Source of the DNA: Terriglobia bacterium
GTDB taxonomy: Bacteria; Acidobacteriota; Terriglobia; Bryobacterales; Bryobacteraceae
Length of the DNA stretch: 32,643 nucleotides
Reading direction: 5' to 3'
Assembly (NCBI GenBank): GCA_025363475.1
Contig: JANYDS010000009.1
Coordinates: forward strand, 1-32,643
Every line of letters begins with the position of its first letter. The stretch's first letter is position 1. The position numbers were made by a program, and so were the translations under genes. Below, piece by piece: positions 20,333 through 28,018 of this stretch. The notes under the pieces are model-generated. The model saw only the letters and a list, made by a program, of their open reading frames with translations, made no database searches and was not told the origin of the DNA.

Positions 20333-22596
20333 ATCCGCCGCGTGCCGTCAGTCAGCTTGAGCAGCACCTGACCATTGGCACCGGTTTCTGCAGTGCCCTG
20401 ATAGGTATCGGCGCCGCTCTTCATCACCAGCTGCGTCAAATTGATTTTCGGACCAGCAGAATCAAACGTACAGACGACATCACCAGCCACCGTGTCGTAT
20501 TGATCAAGCGGTGCCAGATCAATCTCACGGCCAGTAAATGTGCCATCCACCTGTGCATTGCTCAGCAGGCCCGCACCGGTGCCGGACGTTGTCATAGCAA
20601 GGTCCGCATCCAGCCGGCCTGACTTCCAGGCCAGGCCCTTTAGCCTGCCGGAAAGTTCATAACCAGGCTGCCGCCGGTCGAGATGAATCGCAGCCTTCCC
20701 CTCAAACCCAGCCGTACCCAGGAAAGTTTCCAGATTCGTTAGCCGAACTTCTGTCCCATCCCACAGAATACGTGTTCGAAATTTCTTAAATTCGCTGCCC
20801 GCGATTTCAAGCGTACCCGCCTGCAGAGTACCTTCCGCGCGCAGGCTCCGCAACCAGTCCGGTTGCGGCGGCCGCCCAAAATTGAACGCATACGTAAACA
20901 GATTCCCCCGTCGCAGCGCCGGTGTCAGCAGCTTTTCGAGCGCTCCGCCTTCTGCCCGCGTCAGGGTCATACGAAATTTGTGCGGACGCACTGCCGCCGG
21001 GTCATACTGATAATCTCCCTGCGCCTGAACGCCTCCGCTGGTCACATTCAACCGCTTCACGGACAGCGCCGTCCCCTGAATCACGGCATCCGCCGACACA
21101 ACATGCAGCGGCTCAGCAAAAGCCTCAAACGGTATCACGGTGTCCTGCAAATGTACTTCCCCGGCCCAGCCCGCGCCGCCGCTCGAATAGCGCAACTGCC
21201 CCTTCCATATACCGGAAGTGGCATCACTTAACAGCGGAATCCCCGCAACCGAAATCTGCCTGCCCAGTGATGCCAGCGCCATCCCATCACTCGTTAACGC
21301 AGCATCCAGACGACCCGACCCGATATTCCAAACTCCCTGCAACTGCGCCGTTTCATTCGCTTCATTCGCGATCACCGCAGGCTCAAGCCGGACCGCATTG
21401 CCCGCGAAACGCAGCGCCGCAACAGCAACCTTCAGCGGAGGCGCATCTGCCAGCCGCAGCGTCGCGCTGCTGACATTCAACCCACCTTCCACCTGCCCGC
21501 CCGCCGCATAACTTACAGCACCATCCGCCGTACCCTCCAGCTTGAAATCAGCCGGAATTTCCAGCCCCATATTGCGCGCCACACCGGGCAGCGCTGCCAG
21601 TGGAAACTTGCTCGCATTCACGGTCAGGCCCCAGCGGGGACGTCCCATGAAATCAGACGCGCGAAACCGCAGCCCCAGCGGCGATTCCTTAACCGCCATG
21701 CTCGCCGTTACGTCCGCCGTCTGCCCCACCGCGTCCAGTACGCCGCCCACCAGCATCGGCCATTCATTCCCGCCCGGAGGAGCCTGCGCAAACCCGTGCA
21801 GATTCGCAATGGTAACCTTGCCCCCAAGGCCAACTTTATTGAGCGGCCCCGCCAGATGCACCGAACCCGTAACTGACCCCTGAATCCCCGTATCATGCCC
21901 GTTAATCAGCGTCAGCAGATCGCCAAATTCGCTCTTCTCCAGCGTCACATCCAGCACGGCCGACCGCGTATCCGCAGCCCACTCACCCCGCACACGGAAA
22001 CTGCCAAACCCCTGCGCCGAACGGTCCGTGCGTGCCGGATTCGCCCGCACCTTCAGCGTCCACGGATCATGCGCCGAATCCGGCGGCCACAAATCCAGAT
22101 CCGTATCGAGAAGATAGAACAGCGATTTCGTATTACCCTTCTTGAAGTTGATCCGGCCCCCGTGGATGTGAATCGCGGGAAACCCCGCCAATGTTTCCGG
22201 TCGCAGCAGCGCCGCGAAATTCCACTGCACGCCAGCCTTTGGCTGATCCACCCGCGAAAGATTCAAACTCGCTTCTTCCAGATCCACCGACGCGATTTCC
22301 AGCCTGCCCCGCAGCAGCGCCAACAGGCGGGGAGCAGCCCGCAGGGTGGTTACATAGGCAACGGGCTCCAGGCCCAGCGCCGGATCTTCGCCAATGATCA
22401 CGTTGCCCACCGTAAACCCCGGCCGGGGGAAAATCCGGAAGCGAACCGAAGACAGTTCCACCTTCCGCCCCAAAGCCCGTTCGAGAGAAGTCCGCATAGA
22501 CCCGCGATAACCGTCTACATTAACCAGGGGCGCGACCAGCGTGATCAGCACCACCAGCGCGGACGCACTCCAGATCGCTTTAGCCCTGCCCGTCAT
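20281..22596 (-). CDS. AsmA family protein
   Basis: 771-residue inner-membrane-anchored periplasmic protein. One N-terminal membrane segment (residues ~8-26, IWSASALVVLITLVAPLV) is followed by the AsmA opening (GYRGSMRTSLERALGRKVEL, FRIFPRPGFTVGNVIIGEDP) and a long beta-rich body ending in an AsmA-like C-terminal module. The family is related to bridge-like lipid transport proteins and affects outer membrane assembly or lipid traffic. It is the last gene of a five-gene overlapping operon; its ATG overlaps the stop of the nucleotidyltransferase gene (TGATG). Confidence 0.88.
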   Translation of the reverse strand: MTGRAKAIWSASALVVLITLVAPLVNVDGYRGSMRTSLERALGRKVELSSVRFRIFPRPGFTVGNVIIGEDPALGLEPVAYVTTLRAAPRLLALLRGRLEIASVDLEEASLNLSRVDQPKAGVQWNFAALLRPETLAGFPAIHIHGGRINFKKGNTKSLFYLLDTDLDLWPPDSAHDPWTLKVRANPARTDRSAQGFGSFRVRGEWAADTRSAVLDVTLEKSEFGDLLTLINGHDTGIQGSVTGSVHLAGPLNKVGLGGKVTIANLHGFAQAPPGGNEWPMLVGGVLDAVGQTADVTASMAVKESPLGLRFRASDFMGRPRWGLTVNASKFPLAALPGVARNMGLEIPADFKLEGTADGAVSYAAGGQVEGGLNVSSATLRLADAPPLKVAVAALRFAGNAVRLEPAVIANEANETAQLQGVWNIGSGRLDAALTSDGMALASLGRQISVAGIPLLSDATSGIWKGQLRYSSGGAGWAGEVHLQDTVIPFEAFAEPLHVVSADAVIQGTALSVKRLNVTSGGVQAQGDYQYDPAAVRPHKFRMTLTRAEGGALEKLLTPALRRGNLFTYAFNFGRPPQPDWLRSLRAEGTLQAGTLEIAGSEFKKFRTRILWDGTEVRLTNLETFLGTAGFEGKAAIHLDRRQPGYELSGRLKGLAWKSGRLDADLAMTTSGTGAGLLSNAQVDGTFTGREIDLAPLDQYDTVAGDVVCTFDSAGPKINLTQLVMKSGADTYQGTAETGANGQVLLKLTDGTRRIQAAGAIFRGEPFKILP

Positions 22597-23189
22597 CAGC
22601 GGAGAGCCTCACGCGCCAGCAGGCTTTGATAAAGCGCCGGGTCATCGATATCGTCCGAGATGCCCGGGTCGTCCACGTCCAGATAAACAATCTCCGCCAC
22701 ATGGCGATCAATCACATCGCGAACTTTCGAAGTAATGGGTTCGTTCAGAAATTCCGCCATGATGCTGCCACGAATCAGCACCGGATGCCCGCGCTTGCCT
22801 GCAAACCGCGGAATCACAATAGACGCATCACTTTGATTCAGAGCCCTGGAAATCAGCGCATTCACGGTGGAAGCGGCAATCGCCGGATGATCCACCAGAG
22901 TGAACATCACTGCATCAGAGTCCGCAGGCACCGCCCGCAAACCTGCCTGGAGTGACGTCAGCATTCCCCGTTCATAATCCGGATTTTCCACCGCCAGAAC
23001 GCCACCCGGCGCAAACGCCATCAAACGCTCTGCATCGAAACCAAACACCGCAATCACCGGCGAGCAATACGGGGCTAAGGTGTCCACAATACGCGAAAGA
23101 AAAGTCCCGCCGCGAAACGGCAGAAACGCCTTCGGACGCCCCATCCGGCGCGATTCACCGGCCGTCAATATAACAGCAGCCGACTTCAC
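22596..23189 (-). CDS. MocA-like molybdopterin cytidylyltransferase / NTP transferase
   Basis: 197 residues. ILTAGESRRMGRPKAFLPFR is the nucleotidyltransferase signature LxAGxSxRMGxPK; VMFTLVDHPAI holds the metal-binding Asp, and GKRGHPVLIRGSI is the MocA/MobA substrate motif. With XdhC directly upstream (4-base overlap), the best reading is MocA, which puts CMP on the molybdenum cofactor of xanthine or CO dehydrogenase-type hydroxylases. No such hydroxylase genes lie in the window, so another NTP-sugar or cofactor role cannot be excluded. Confidence 0.82.
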   Translation of the reverse strand: MKSAAVILTAGESRRMGRPKAFLPFRGGTFLSRIVDTLAPYCSPVIAVFGFDAERLMAFAPGGVLAVENPDYERGMLTSLQAGLRAVPADSDAVMFTLVDHPAIAASTVNALISRALNQSDASIVIPRFAGKRGHPVLIRGSIMAEFLNEPITSKVRDVIDRHVAEIVYLDVDDPGISDDIDDPALYQSLLAREALR

Positions 23190-24022
23190 TTCAGCAGGGC
23201 GCGCAGGTGTTCATCGCAAAAAATCGACTTCGAAAGCGACCGCCATTTCCCTTCCGGCAAACGCCGCATCGCAATCATTTCCGCGCCCACTGAAATGGCA
23301 ATTTCTTCCGGCGATTCCGCGCCAATCTCAAGCCCCATGGGCGCAAACACGCGCTCAAACGCTTCACGCGGCAGGCCTTCTTTTTCCAACTCGTGTACCA
23401 CCGCAATCACCTTGCGTTTGCTGCCAATCATCGAGATGTATTTCGATGGCGTCGTCACAGCCCACCGCAGAATCCGCATGTCGTCGCGATGCCCGCGCGT
23501 CACAATCACGATGTACGTAGATTCGTTCACCGTCAGCTTCGGATACAGATCTTCGTACTCATCCGAGTAAACCGCATCGGCTTCCGGAAAGCGTTCCCGG
23601 TTGGCATATGTTTCGCGATTGTCGGCAACAGTAACGCGGAACCCGGCCATATCCAGAACCTTGGCCAGGCTCTTCGAGATATGTCCGCCACCGAAAATAA
23701 TCACCGCAGGCTGCGGACTGATGCATTCCACAAACACGTCCAGTTGCCCTCCGCAAATCAGGCCGTTGTCGTAGGCCGCGTCCTGCCCCAGGCTGAACGA
23801 CATATGGCGCGGCTTGTTTGTCTCAATCACTTCGCGCGCGGCATTCCACACTTCCGCTTCCACACACCCGCCGCCAATGGTCCCCACCAGCGAACCGTCC
23901 TCGCGAACCAGCAGCTTCGCCGATTCAAAACTCGGGATGGAACCCTTCACCTGGACAATCGTCGCCAGGGCACACTTCTGCCCTAAGGTACGCAGGCGGA
24001 TCAGTTCATCAAAGACGTCCAT
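23186..24022 (-). CDS. xdhC: XdhC/CoxI-family molybdenum cofactor maturation protein
   Basis: 278 residues. The N-terminal XdhC_CoxI domain has the conserved GTIGGGCVEAEV with C53 and NGLICGGQLDVFVE with C90. The C-terminal Rossmann domain has VIIFGGGHISKSLAKVLDMA (111-130). The family binds molybdenum cofactor, helps its sulfuration, and inserts it into molybdenum hydroxylases. It lies between a dienelactone hydrolase (11-base gap) and the MocA-like gene (4-base overlap). The target enzyme must be encoded elsewhere. Confidence 0.92.
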   Translation of the reverse strand: MDVFDELIRLRTLGQKCALATIVQVKGSIPSFESAKLLVREDGSLVGTIGGGCVEAEVWNAAREVIETNKPRHMSFSLGQDAAYDNGLICGGQLDVFVECISPQPAVIIFGGGHISKSLAKVLDMAGFRVTVADNRETYANRERFPEADAVYSDEYEDLYPKLTVNESTYIVIVTRGHRDDMRILRWAVTTPSKYISMIGSKRKVIAVVHELEKEGLPREAFERVFAPMGLEIGAESPEEIAISVGAEMIAMRRLPEGKWRSLSKSIFCDEHLRALLK

Positions 24023-24033
24023 TTTCGTAACAA

Positions 24034-24774
24034 TTATAACTTCAGAGTGCGATCGAACAAATCGAACACCAACCCGTAGCAGAGACGGGCCAGTTGCGGG
24101 TCATACCGCGGACCCTCATCGCGAAGAAAAGCATGCTGCCCGTTGACTTCCAGCCACTGGTATCGCGCCCCTGCTTCTTCAAGTCGCGCATGGATTTGCG
24201 TACGCCCGGAAAGCGGCACGTGAGGGTCCTGCCGCCCCCAGATCATGAGCAGTTCACCTGCGATCTCACCGGCACGCCCGAGCGAATCGTCGTTCATCCC
24301 CTGGCCCAGTCCGCGCGAGTGTAAATCGGTGGCATAGAAGCAGGCCGCTGCGAGAACGTCAGCATTCATCGCCGCCCGAAACGCCAGATGCCCGCCCGTG
24401 CAAATCCCCATCGTTACCAGTCGCCCATTGCAGGCCGGGGACGCCTTCAGCCAGTCCAAAGCCGCCCGCGCATCGGCGTCATACGACGAAACCGCTTTGG
24501 CCGTCTTGAGTGCATTGCCGCGTTCGCCGCCCGCCTGGTCGTAAGCGATTACAGTTCCCGTCGGCACCAGTTCGTGATAGATCTCGGGAACAATCACCAC
24601 GTAGCCATGGCCCGCCAGATACGCGCCTGTCCGCGCAATCGGCCCTGTGATCTGGAAAATTTCCGAGAACAGCAGCAGACCTGAAAACTTCCCGTCCGCC
24701 GCAGGTTGAAACACCCGGCACCGCATCGGTCCGGTTCCGGTAGCGAGTTCAATAGTGGATTCGGCAATGGTCAT
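24034..24774 (-). CDS. Dienelactone hydrolase family protein
   Basis: 246-residue alpha/beta hydrolase. The triad of this family is visible: C125 in GICTGGHL (Cys nucleophile), D183 in WGRQDPHVP and H214 in NGQHAFLRDE; E38 (FSEIFQ) matches the conserved Glu that activates the Cys. Family members open dienelactones in aromatic ring breakdown, but many act on other esters; the substrate is unknown. Overlaps the DUF2277 gene by 4 bases and leads into xdhC. Confidence 0.9.
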   Translation of the reverse strand: MTIAESTIELATGTGPMRCRVFQPAADGKFSGLLLFSEIFQITGPIARTGAYLAGHGYVVIVPEIYHELVPTGTVIAYDQAGGERGNALKTAKAVSSYDADARAALDWLKASPACNGRLVTMGICTGGHLAFRAAMNADVLAAACFYATDLHSRGLGQGMNDDSLGRAGEIAGELLMIWGRQDPHVPLSGRTQIHARLEEAGARYQWLEVNGQHAFLRDEGPRYDPQLARLCYGLVFDLFDRTLKL

Positions 24775-24977
24775 GAGACTTTCGTACGCATTTGCGCCAG
24801 CAGCTTTTCTGTCGCCGCCGCAATCTCCTGAACGGCATTATCGAAAGGCACCTGATTTACCTTCGAAGGCTTCCGCGACCCGCTCACTTTACGTACAAAC
24901 TGGAGCGCAGCGGCGGAGATTTCGTCGGCCGTAACGGTCTCATCCGGCTTGCGAAGAACTTTTATGCTGCGGCACAT
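24771..24977 (-). CDS. DUF2277 family small protein
   Basis: 68 residues with the family pattern: MCRSIKVLRKPDETVTADEI, then AALQFVRKVSGSRKPSK and a helical end. Function unknown. It is the first gene of the five-gene operon running down to asmA, and lies 30 bases from a divergent alpha/beta hydrolase, so both promoters must be compressed into that gap or overlap coding sequence. Confidence 0.85.
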   Translation of the reverse strand: MCRSIKVLRKPDETVTADEISAAALQFVRKVSGSRKPSKVNQVPFDNAVQEIAAATEKLLAQMRTKVS

Positions 24978-25007
24978 AGGGGATAAGCGTCATTATGAAC
25001 TCTACAC

Positions 25008-25634
25008 ATGACTCCGTTCCAGCAGGGTACCGTTCGAGGCTTTATTCACAGACCAGAAGCAGATAGCAGTAGCGGATACATCCTTACCCACGGGGCCGGA
25101 GGCAACTGCGCTGCGCCATTGCTGGTTAACGTGGCTAACGCCCTCGCCGCCACTGGAGCCACCGTGCTTCGTTGTGACCTGCCTTTCCGCCAGCGCCGTT
25201 CCTTCGGCCCGCCCACACCCGCCATGTCACAGACAGACCGCGCAGGCCTTGCAGACGCTGTAGCCGCCATGCGCAAACTGGTCCCAGGCACAATCACGCT
25301 GGGAGGGCATTCCTACGGGGGCCGCCAGTCCACACTCCTCGCTGCAGAGAAACCGGGAATCTGTGATGCACTGCTGTTGTTCTCCTACCCGCTGCACCCG
25401 CCATCAAAACCTCTGCAGGCCAGAACGGCACACTTCCCCAGGCTCGAAACACCAGCGTTGTTTATCCACGGCACGAAAGATCCGTTCGGTACCGTTGAAG
25501 AAATGCAGGAGGCCTTGCAGCTTATCCCTGCGAAGACGGACCTGATGATCCTCGAAGGAGCCGGGCATGATCTGAACCGGGGCAAGTTCGACCTGACAAC
25601 GTATCTGCTCCGCCCGCTTGGCCTTTCGGAATAG
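25008..25634 (+). CDS. Small alpha/beta hydrolase (Tex30/KANL3-like)
   Basis: 208 residues. GYILTHGAGGNCAAPLLVNV supplies the oxyanion region, LGGHSYGGRQSTLLA the nucleophile elbow (S102), FIHGTKDPFGTVEEM the acid (D158) and EGAGHDLNRG the base (H187). This layout is that of the TEX30/KANL3 branch of dienelactone-like hydrolases, whose substrates are unknown. Starts with ATG and is divergent from the DUF2277 gene. Confidence 0.87.
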   Translation: MTPFQQGTVRGFIHRPEADSSSGYILTHGAGGNCAAPLLVNVANALAATGATVLRCDLPFRQRRSFGPPTPAMSQTDRAGLADAVAAMRKLVPGTITLGGHSYGGRQSTLLAAEKPGICDALLLFSYPLHPPSKPLQARTAHFPRLETPALFIHGTKDPFGTVEEMQEALQLIPAKTDLMILEGAGHDLNRGKFDLTTYLLRPLGLSE

Positions 25635-25664
25635 AAACGCGATCATCCCGCGCCGCAAAGACCG

Positions 25665-26000
25665 CTATCCCAGATTCATAATTTGCCGAAGGCTGTCTTC
25701 AACCGCCGTCATCTCCTGCTCTGAGAGGACTCCGATCCTCGCGCGGAGGCGTTTCTTTGTCACGGCGCGAACCTGATCGATCACTGCCACGGCCGGTTGA
25801 GTGTCACACATCACCGGCACCAGAATGGGCGGACTGGAATTGGGCGAACTCGACAGAGGCACCACAATGACAGTCTTCCGGCGTTTGTTCAAAATATTGA
25901 CGGATACTACCACGCAGGGTCTCATCTTGCGGGCTTCAGAGCCAATCGCGGGATCAAGCGCGACCCACCAGATTTCACCCCGCTCAGGACTCAGTTCCAT
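25665..26000 (-). CDS. mazF: MazF/PemK-type mRNA interferase toxin
   Basis: 111 residues. RGEIWWVALDPAIGSEARKM-RP is the MazF opening with the RNA-contacting Arg region; VVVSVNILNKRRKTVIVVPL and VIDQVRAVTKKRL follow the family. It would cut single-stranded mRNA. It starts inside the end of its antitoxin gene (10-base overlap). The pair looks intact, in contrast to most modules here. Confidence 0.92.
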   Translation of the reverse strand: MELSPERGEIWWVALDPAIGSEARKMRPCVVVSVNILNKRRKTVIVVPLSSSPNSSPPILVPVMCDTQPAVAVIDQVRAVTKKRLRARIGVLSEQEMTAVEDSLRQIMNLG

Positions 26001-26227
26001 GGCTCGGTCATTTCATCCCGAATCCCGTCGAATTCGTTGACGATTTTGTTGACCTCCGGGTCTCCATTCGCAATTTCGCAGGAGCGAATCAACAACAGAT
26101 CGCGCTCGGCCAGACGCGCCGCCAATGCTTCGCTCACAAACCGCGATCTGTCTCGCGAGCCAACGCGCCGCAGGAATTGGTTCGCCAAAGTTTCGGGCAA
26201 ACTAAAAGTAAGCTTTCTGGTTGCCAT
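25991..26227 (-). CDS. MazE-like ribbon-helix-helix antitoxin
   Basis: 78 residues. MATRKLTFSLPETLANQFLR, then SRFVSEALAARLAERD, form a ribbon-helix-helix DNA-binding domain; the acidic tail (NKIVNEFDGIRDEMTEPWN) would wrap the MazF toxin encoded next. It is of the RHH kind rather than the AbrB-fold MazE. Confidence 0.85.
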   Translation of the reverse strand: MATRKLTFSLPETLANQFLRRVGSRDRSRFVSEALAARLAERDLLLIRSCEIANGDPEVNKIVNEFDGIRDEMTEPWN

Positions 26228-26350
26228 AATGCCATACTACCAGCGTCTGGCGACGCATACGCTTCGCAACGGCACCATAGCCTGCCGGGTTGACCACTTC
26301 ATCCCCTTGCGAGGTAGACGCCAAAGCCCTCCAAAAGCTCCCGCAGCCAC

Positions 26351-26536
26351 ATGGATTCGCCTGTTCATTTCCGGCAGTTCATTAGCGAAACAGGGCATTC
26401 ACCGGGCGTATTTCTGATCTCGCAGTCGAGGGGAATCGGTTCGGCGATCGAAGAGTTACTTCTCATCTGGACGGCTTCCGACGCAGCCGAGTGGCGTAAT
26501 CTGGCGGTGAGACAACGCGATTCCCGGGCTTACTGA
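26351..26536 (+). pseudogene. 3' fragment of a PIN-like (DUF5615-type) protein
   Basis: The frame encodes HFRQFISETGHSPGVFLISQ then SRGIGSAIEELLLIWTASDA and AEWRNL. It resembles the C-terminus of DUF5615-type PIN-like toxins, in which a strand with Gly-Val/Ile and a final helix close the fold. The front of the gene is not found upstream (26228-26350 holds nothing recognisable), so it is probably a remnant. Assignment is by pattern only. Confidence 0.35.
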
Positions 26537-26748
26537 CAGCACTTGCCTTGCGCCTGAATAGGCGGACATTTCACCGATCCGTAGGAGCAGAACACGCAAC
26601 AGTGTCCGGGCTTCGGACGAATGAGCGCCTTGCAATTGTCACATTCATAGAAAAACTGACAAGCGTCCACCGGCATGGTTTCCGCCTTCAAAACGTTGCA
26701 ACGCGGGCATGTCAACACCGAGTCCAGTAGAACGGCCGCAGTATTCAT
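26530..26748 (-). CDS. GDCCVxC-type small Cys-rich protein of a mer-like operon
   Basis: About 72 residues; ATG at 26748 (overlapping the merP stop as TGATG) or GTG one codon earlier. Two zinc-ribbon-like Cys pairs (LTCPRCNV and YECDNCKA), then KPGHCCVFCSYGSVKCPPIQ and a final KCCQ. This matches the family named for GDCCVxC, with His here in place of Asp, which I recall as often linked to mercury genes and sometimes containing selenocysteine; every such position here is Cys. Function is unknown; soft-metal binding is inferred from 11 Cys in 72 residues. Last gene of the merT-merP operon. Confidence 0.72.
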   Translation of the reverse strand: MNTAAVLLDSVLTCPRCNVLKAETMPVDACQFFYECDNCKALIRPKPGHCCVFCSYGSVKCPPIQAQGKCCQ

Positions 26749-27038
26749 CACGGCTTCGGAGTGCTGTGGGTTCTTGAGGGAAAGCCCGCTTCGGTTGTCG
26801 CCTTTATCAACACAGCGGGGCTGATTTTCTCGGCATCGAACTTCACCGTAGCCGTCTTCTTGTCGTAGTCGATTTTAGCTGCGCTTACTCCAGGCACTTT
26901 CTCCAGTGCTTTCCTGACCGTAACCGAGCACAGGGCGCAAGTCATTTTCTGCACATCCAGCACTACCGTTTGGGGCGACACGCCGAGCGCCGCTAGCGGC
27001 AGGGAGAGCAGAACAGCAATCAGCGTTTTGCGTATCAT
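26748..27038 (-). CDS. merP: Periplasmic mercury-binding protein MerP-like
   Basis: 96 residues. A signal peptide (MIRKTLIAVLLSLPLAALG) is followed by one HMA domain: VVLDVQKMTCALCSVTVRKA with C34 and C37, KVPGVSAAKIDYDKKTATVK, and ISPAVLIKATTEAGFPS. GMTC.AC is replaced by KMTCALC, as in MerP variants. It would pick up Hg(II) in the periplasm and pass it to MerT, encoded just upstream 9 bases away. Compare the separate HMA protein at 1503-1982, which has TGA where this one has C34. Confidence 0.9.
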   Translation of the reverse strand: MIRKTLIAVLLSLPLAALGVSPQTVVLDVQKMTCALCSVTVRKALEKVPGVSAAKIDYDKKTATVKFDAEKISPAVLIKATTEAGFPSRTHSTPKP

Positions 27039-27047
27039 GATTTCCTT

Positions 27048-27401
27048 TCAGAGGTAAAACATCGGCACAACCCACGGCACCATCAACAAGCCCAGGAGCA
27101 ATACCGCCGCCACCCAGAAGGCCAGGCGTTGACGTCTGCTCACGTAAGGATCATCCCCGCACGGAGTGCCAGGCGTACAGATTTGCGGTACCAGATAAAG
27201 CTTGCGGAAGGCGAGGCCAAGGAACAGCAGCATCAGGCCGATGAAAAAAGGCCGGTACGGTTCCAGCGCGGTCAGGTTTCCGATCCATGCGCCGCTCACG
27301 CCCAATATCAGAAGCACCAGTGGCCCCACACAACACACCGACGCACCGATGCCGGCGACCACTCCGGCAATCAGAGAGCCTTTCGCGTTCAGTTGTGCCA
27401 T
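27048..27401 (-). CDS. merT: Mercuric ion transporter MerT-like
   Basis: 117 residues with three membrane segments. The Cys pair of the first segment is C23-C24 (IGASVCCVGPLVLLILG); the cytoplasmic pair is C75 and C81 (QICTPGTPCGDD), six apart as in MerT. ATG at 27401 is chosen because the MerR-type promoter predicts transcription starting near 27436, just downstream of a tempting in-frame ATG at 27440. Imports Hg(II) for reduction in classical systems, but no merA is near. It may serve another soft metal. Confidence 0.88.
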   Translation of the reverse strand: MAQLNAKGSLIAGVVAGIGASVCCVGPLVLLILGVSGAWIGNLTALEPYRPFFIGLMLLFLGLAFRKLYLVPQICTPGTPCGDDPYVSRRQRLAFWVAAVLLLGLLMVPWVVPMFYL

Positions 27402-27442
27402 ATATTCGCCAGGTCCTGCAGATCCATCTTTAAATACCATCA

Positions 27443-27473
27443 AAGTAAGCTCCGTACCATGGTACGGAGTCAA
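27443..27473 (-). promoter_or_regulatory. Canonical MerR-type promoter/operator
   Basis: Minus strand: -35 TTGACT (27473-27468), a 19-base spacer, and -10 TTACTT (27448-27443). The spacer holds the perfect palindrome CTCCGTACCATGGTACGGAG (27450-27469). The -35 hexamer, the CCGTAC/GTACGG arms and the over-long 19-base spacer are the hallmarks of mer promoters that MerR untwists when metal binds. Confidence 0.85.
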
Positions 27474-27484
27474 AGGGAAATGCC

Positions 27485-27727
27485 ATGGGTGGCGGTTTGA
27501 CGATAGGGAAGCTGGTGGAACGCGCCGGAGTGAACGTTGAGACCATTCATTACTACCAGAGCCGCGGGTTGCTGGATGAGCCAACGAAACCAGTCGCTGG
27601 CTACCGCCACTATCCCTCAGACGCCGCAAAGCGAGTGCGTTTCATCAATCGGGCAACAGGCACTCGGATTTACCCTTGAAGAAGTGTCCGGGTTGTTCCG
27701 GCTTCAGGTGCTGATGACTGATTAACG
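27485..27727 (+). pseudogene. merR: MerR regulator, frameshifted and C-terminally truncated
   Basis: From ATG 27485: LTIGKLVERAGVNVETIHYY, QSRGLL..., GYRHYPSDAAKRVRFINRA, a clear MerR winged-helix start. The frame then shifts: with one base removed near 27655 the family continues QALGFTLEEVSGLFRLQ, then ends VLMTD and stop. About 78 codons remain of roughly 140, and all the C-terminal Cys that bind mercury are gone. It is divergent from merT across the intact operator. Without a MerR protein from elsewhere the operon should be uninducible. Confidence 0.8.
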
Positions 27728-27983
27728 TACTGGATCCCAGAATCAGCCCCGTAACTTCACCCTGTGGGTGGAATGGAACGAACAAGCGGACCTTGTCCTG
27801 CCGCGCTGCGACCCTGATATGGAAGAAAACGCTCCCTCCAAAATGACCGTCCGGGTCAATAACCGTGACCAACACGAGGAACACAAACACCAGGGATGCA
27901 AGCGTGGCAATAAACCTCGACAGGAACCCAAATCCTGTTACCGCAAATCCTGAAGCCTGACCCGCATCCCCGCCTGTTTGCAT
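27645..27983 (-). CDS. Doubtful small membrane protein
   Basis: An open frame of 112 codons with one strongly hydrophobic segment (LSRFIATLASLVFVFLVLVT), following the penicillin acylase gene on the same strand. An AGGA lies close ahead of the ATG. Its last quarter is antisense to the merR remnant, and I recognise no family. It may be a remnant or a chance frame in a stretch (27730-28018) with nothing else identifiable. Confidence 0.22.
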   Translation of the reverse strand: MQTGGDAGQASGFAVTGFGFLSRFIATLASLVFVFLVLVTVIDPDGHFGGSVFFHIRVAARQDKVRLFVPFHPQGEVTGLILGSSTLISHQHLKPEQPGHFFKGKSECLLPD

Positions 27984-28018
27984 GTTTCCTACCCAGAATA
28001 CCCTGCCTGCTGCATACC

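Noticed and set aside
26228-26350. Front part of the PIN-like fragment
   Set aside because: No frame on either strand continues the domain convincingly.
27401-27440. ATG at 27440 as the merT start
   Set aside because: It lies just upstream of the transcription start expected from the MerR-type -10 element.
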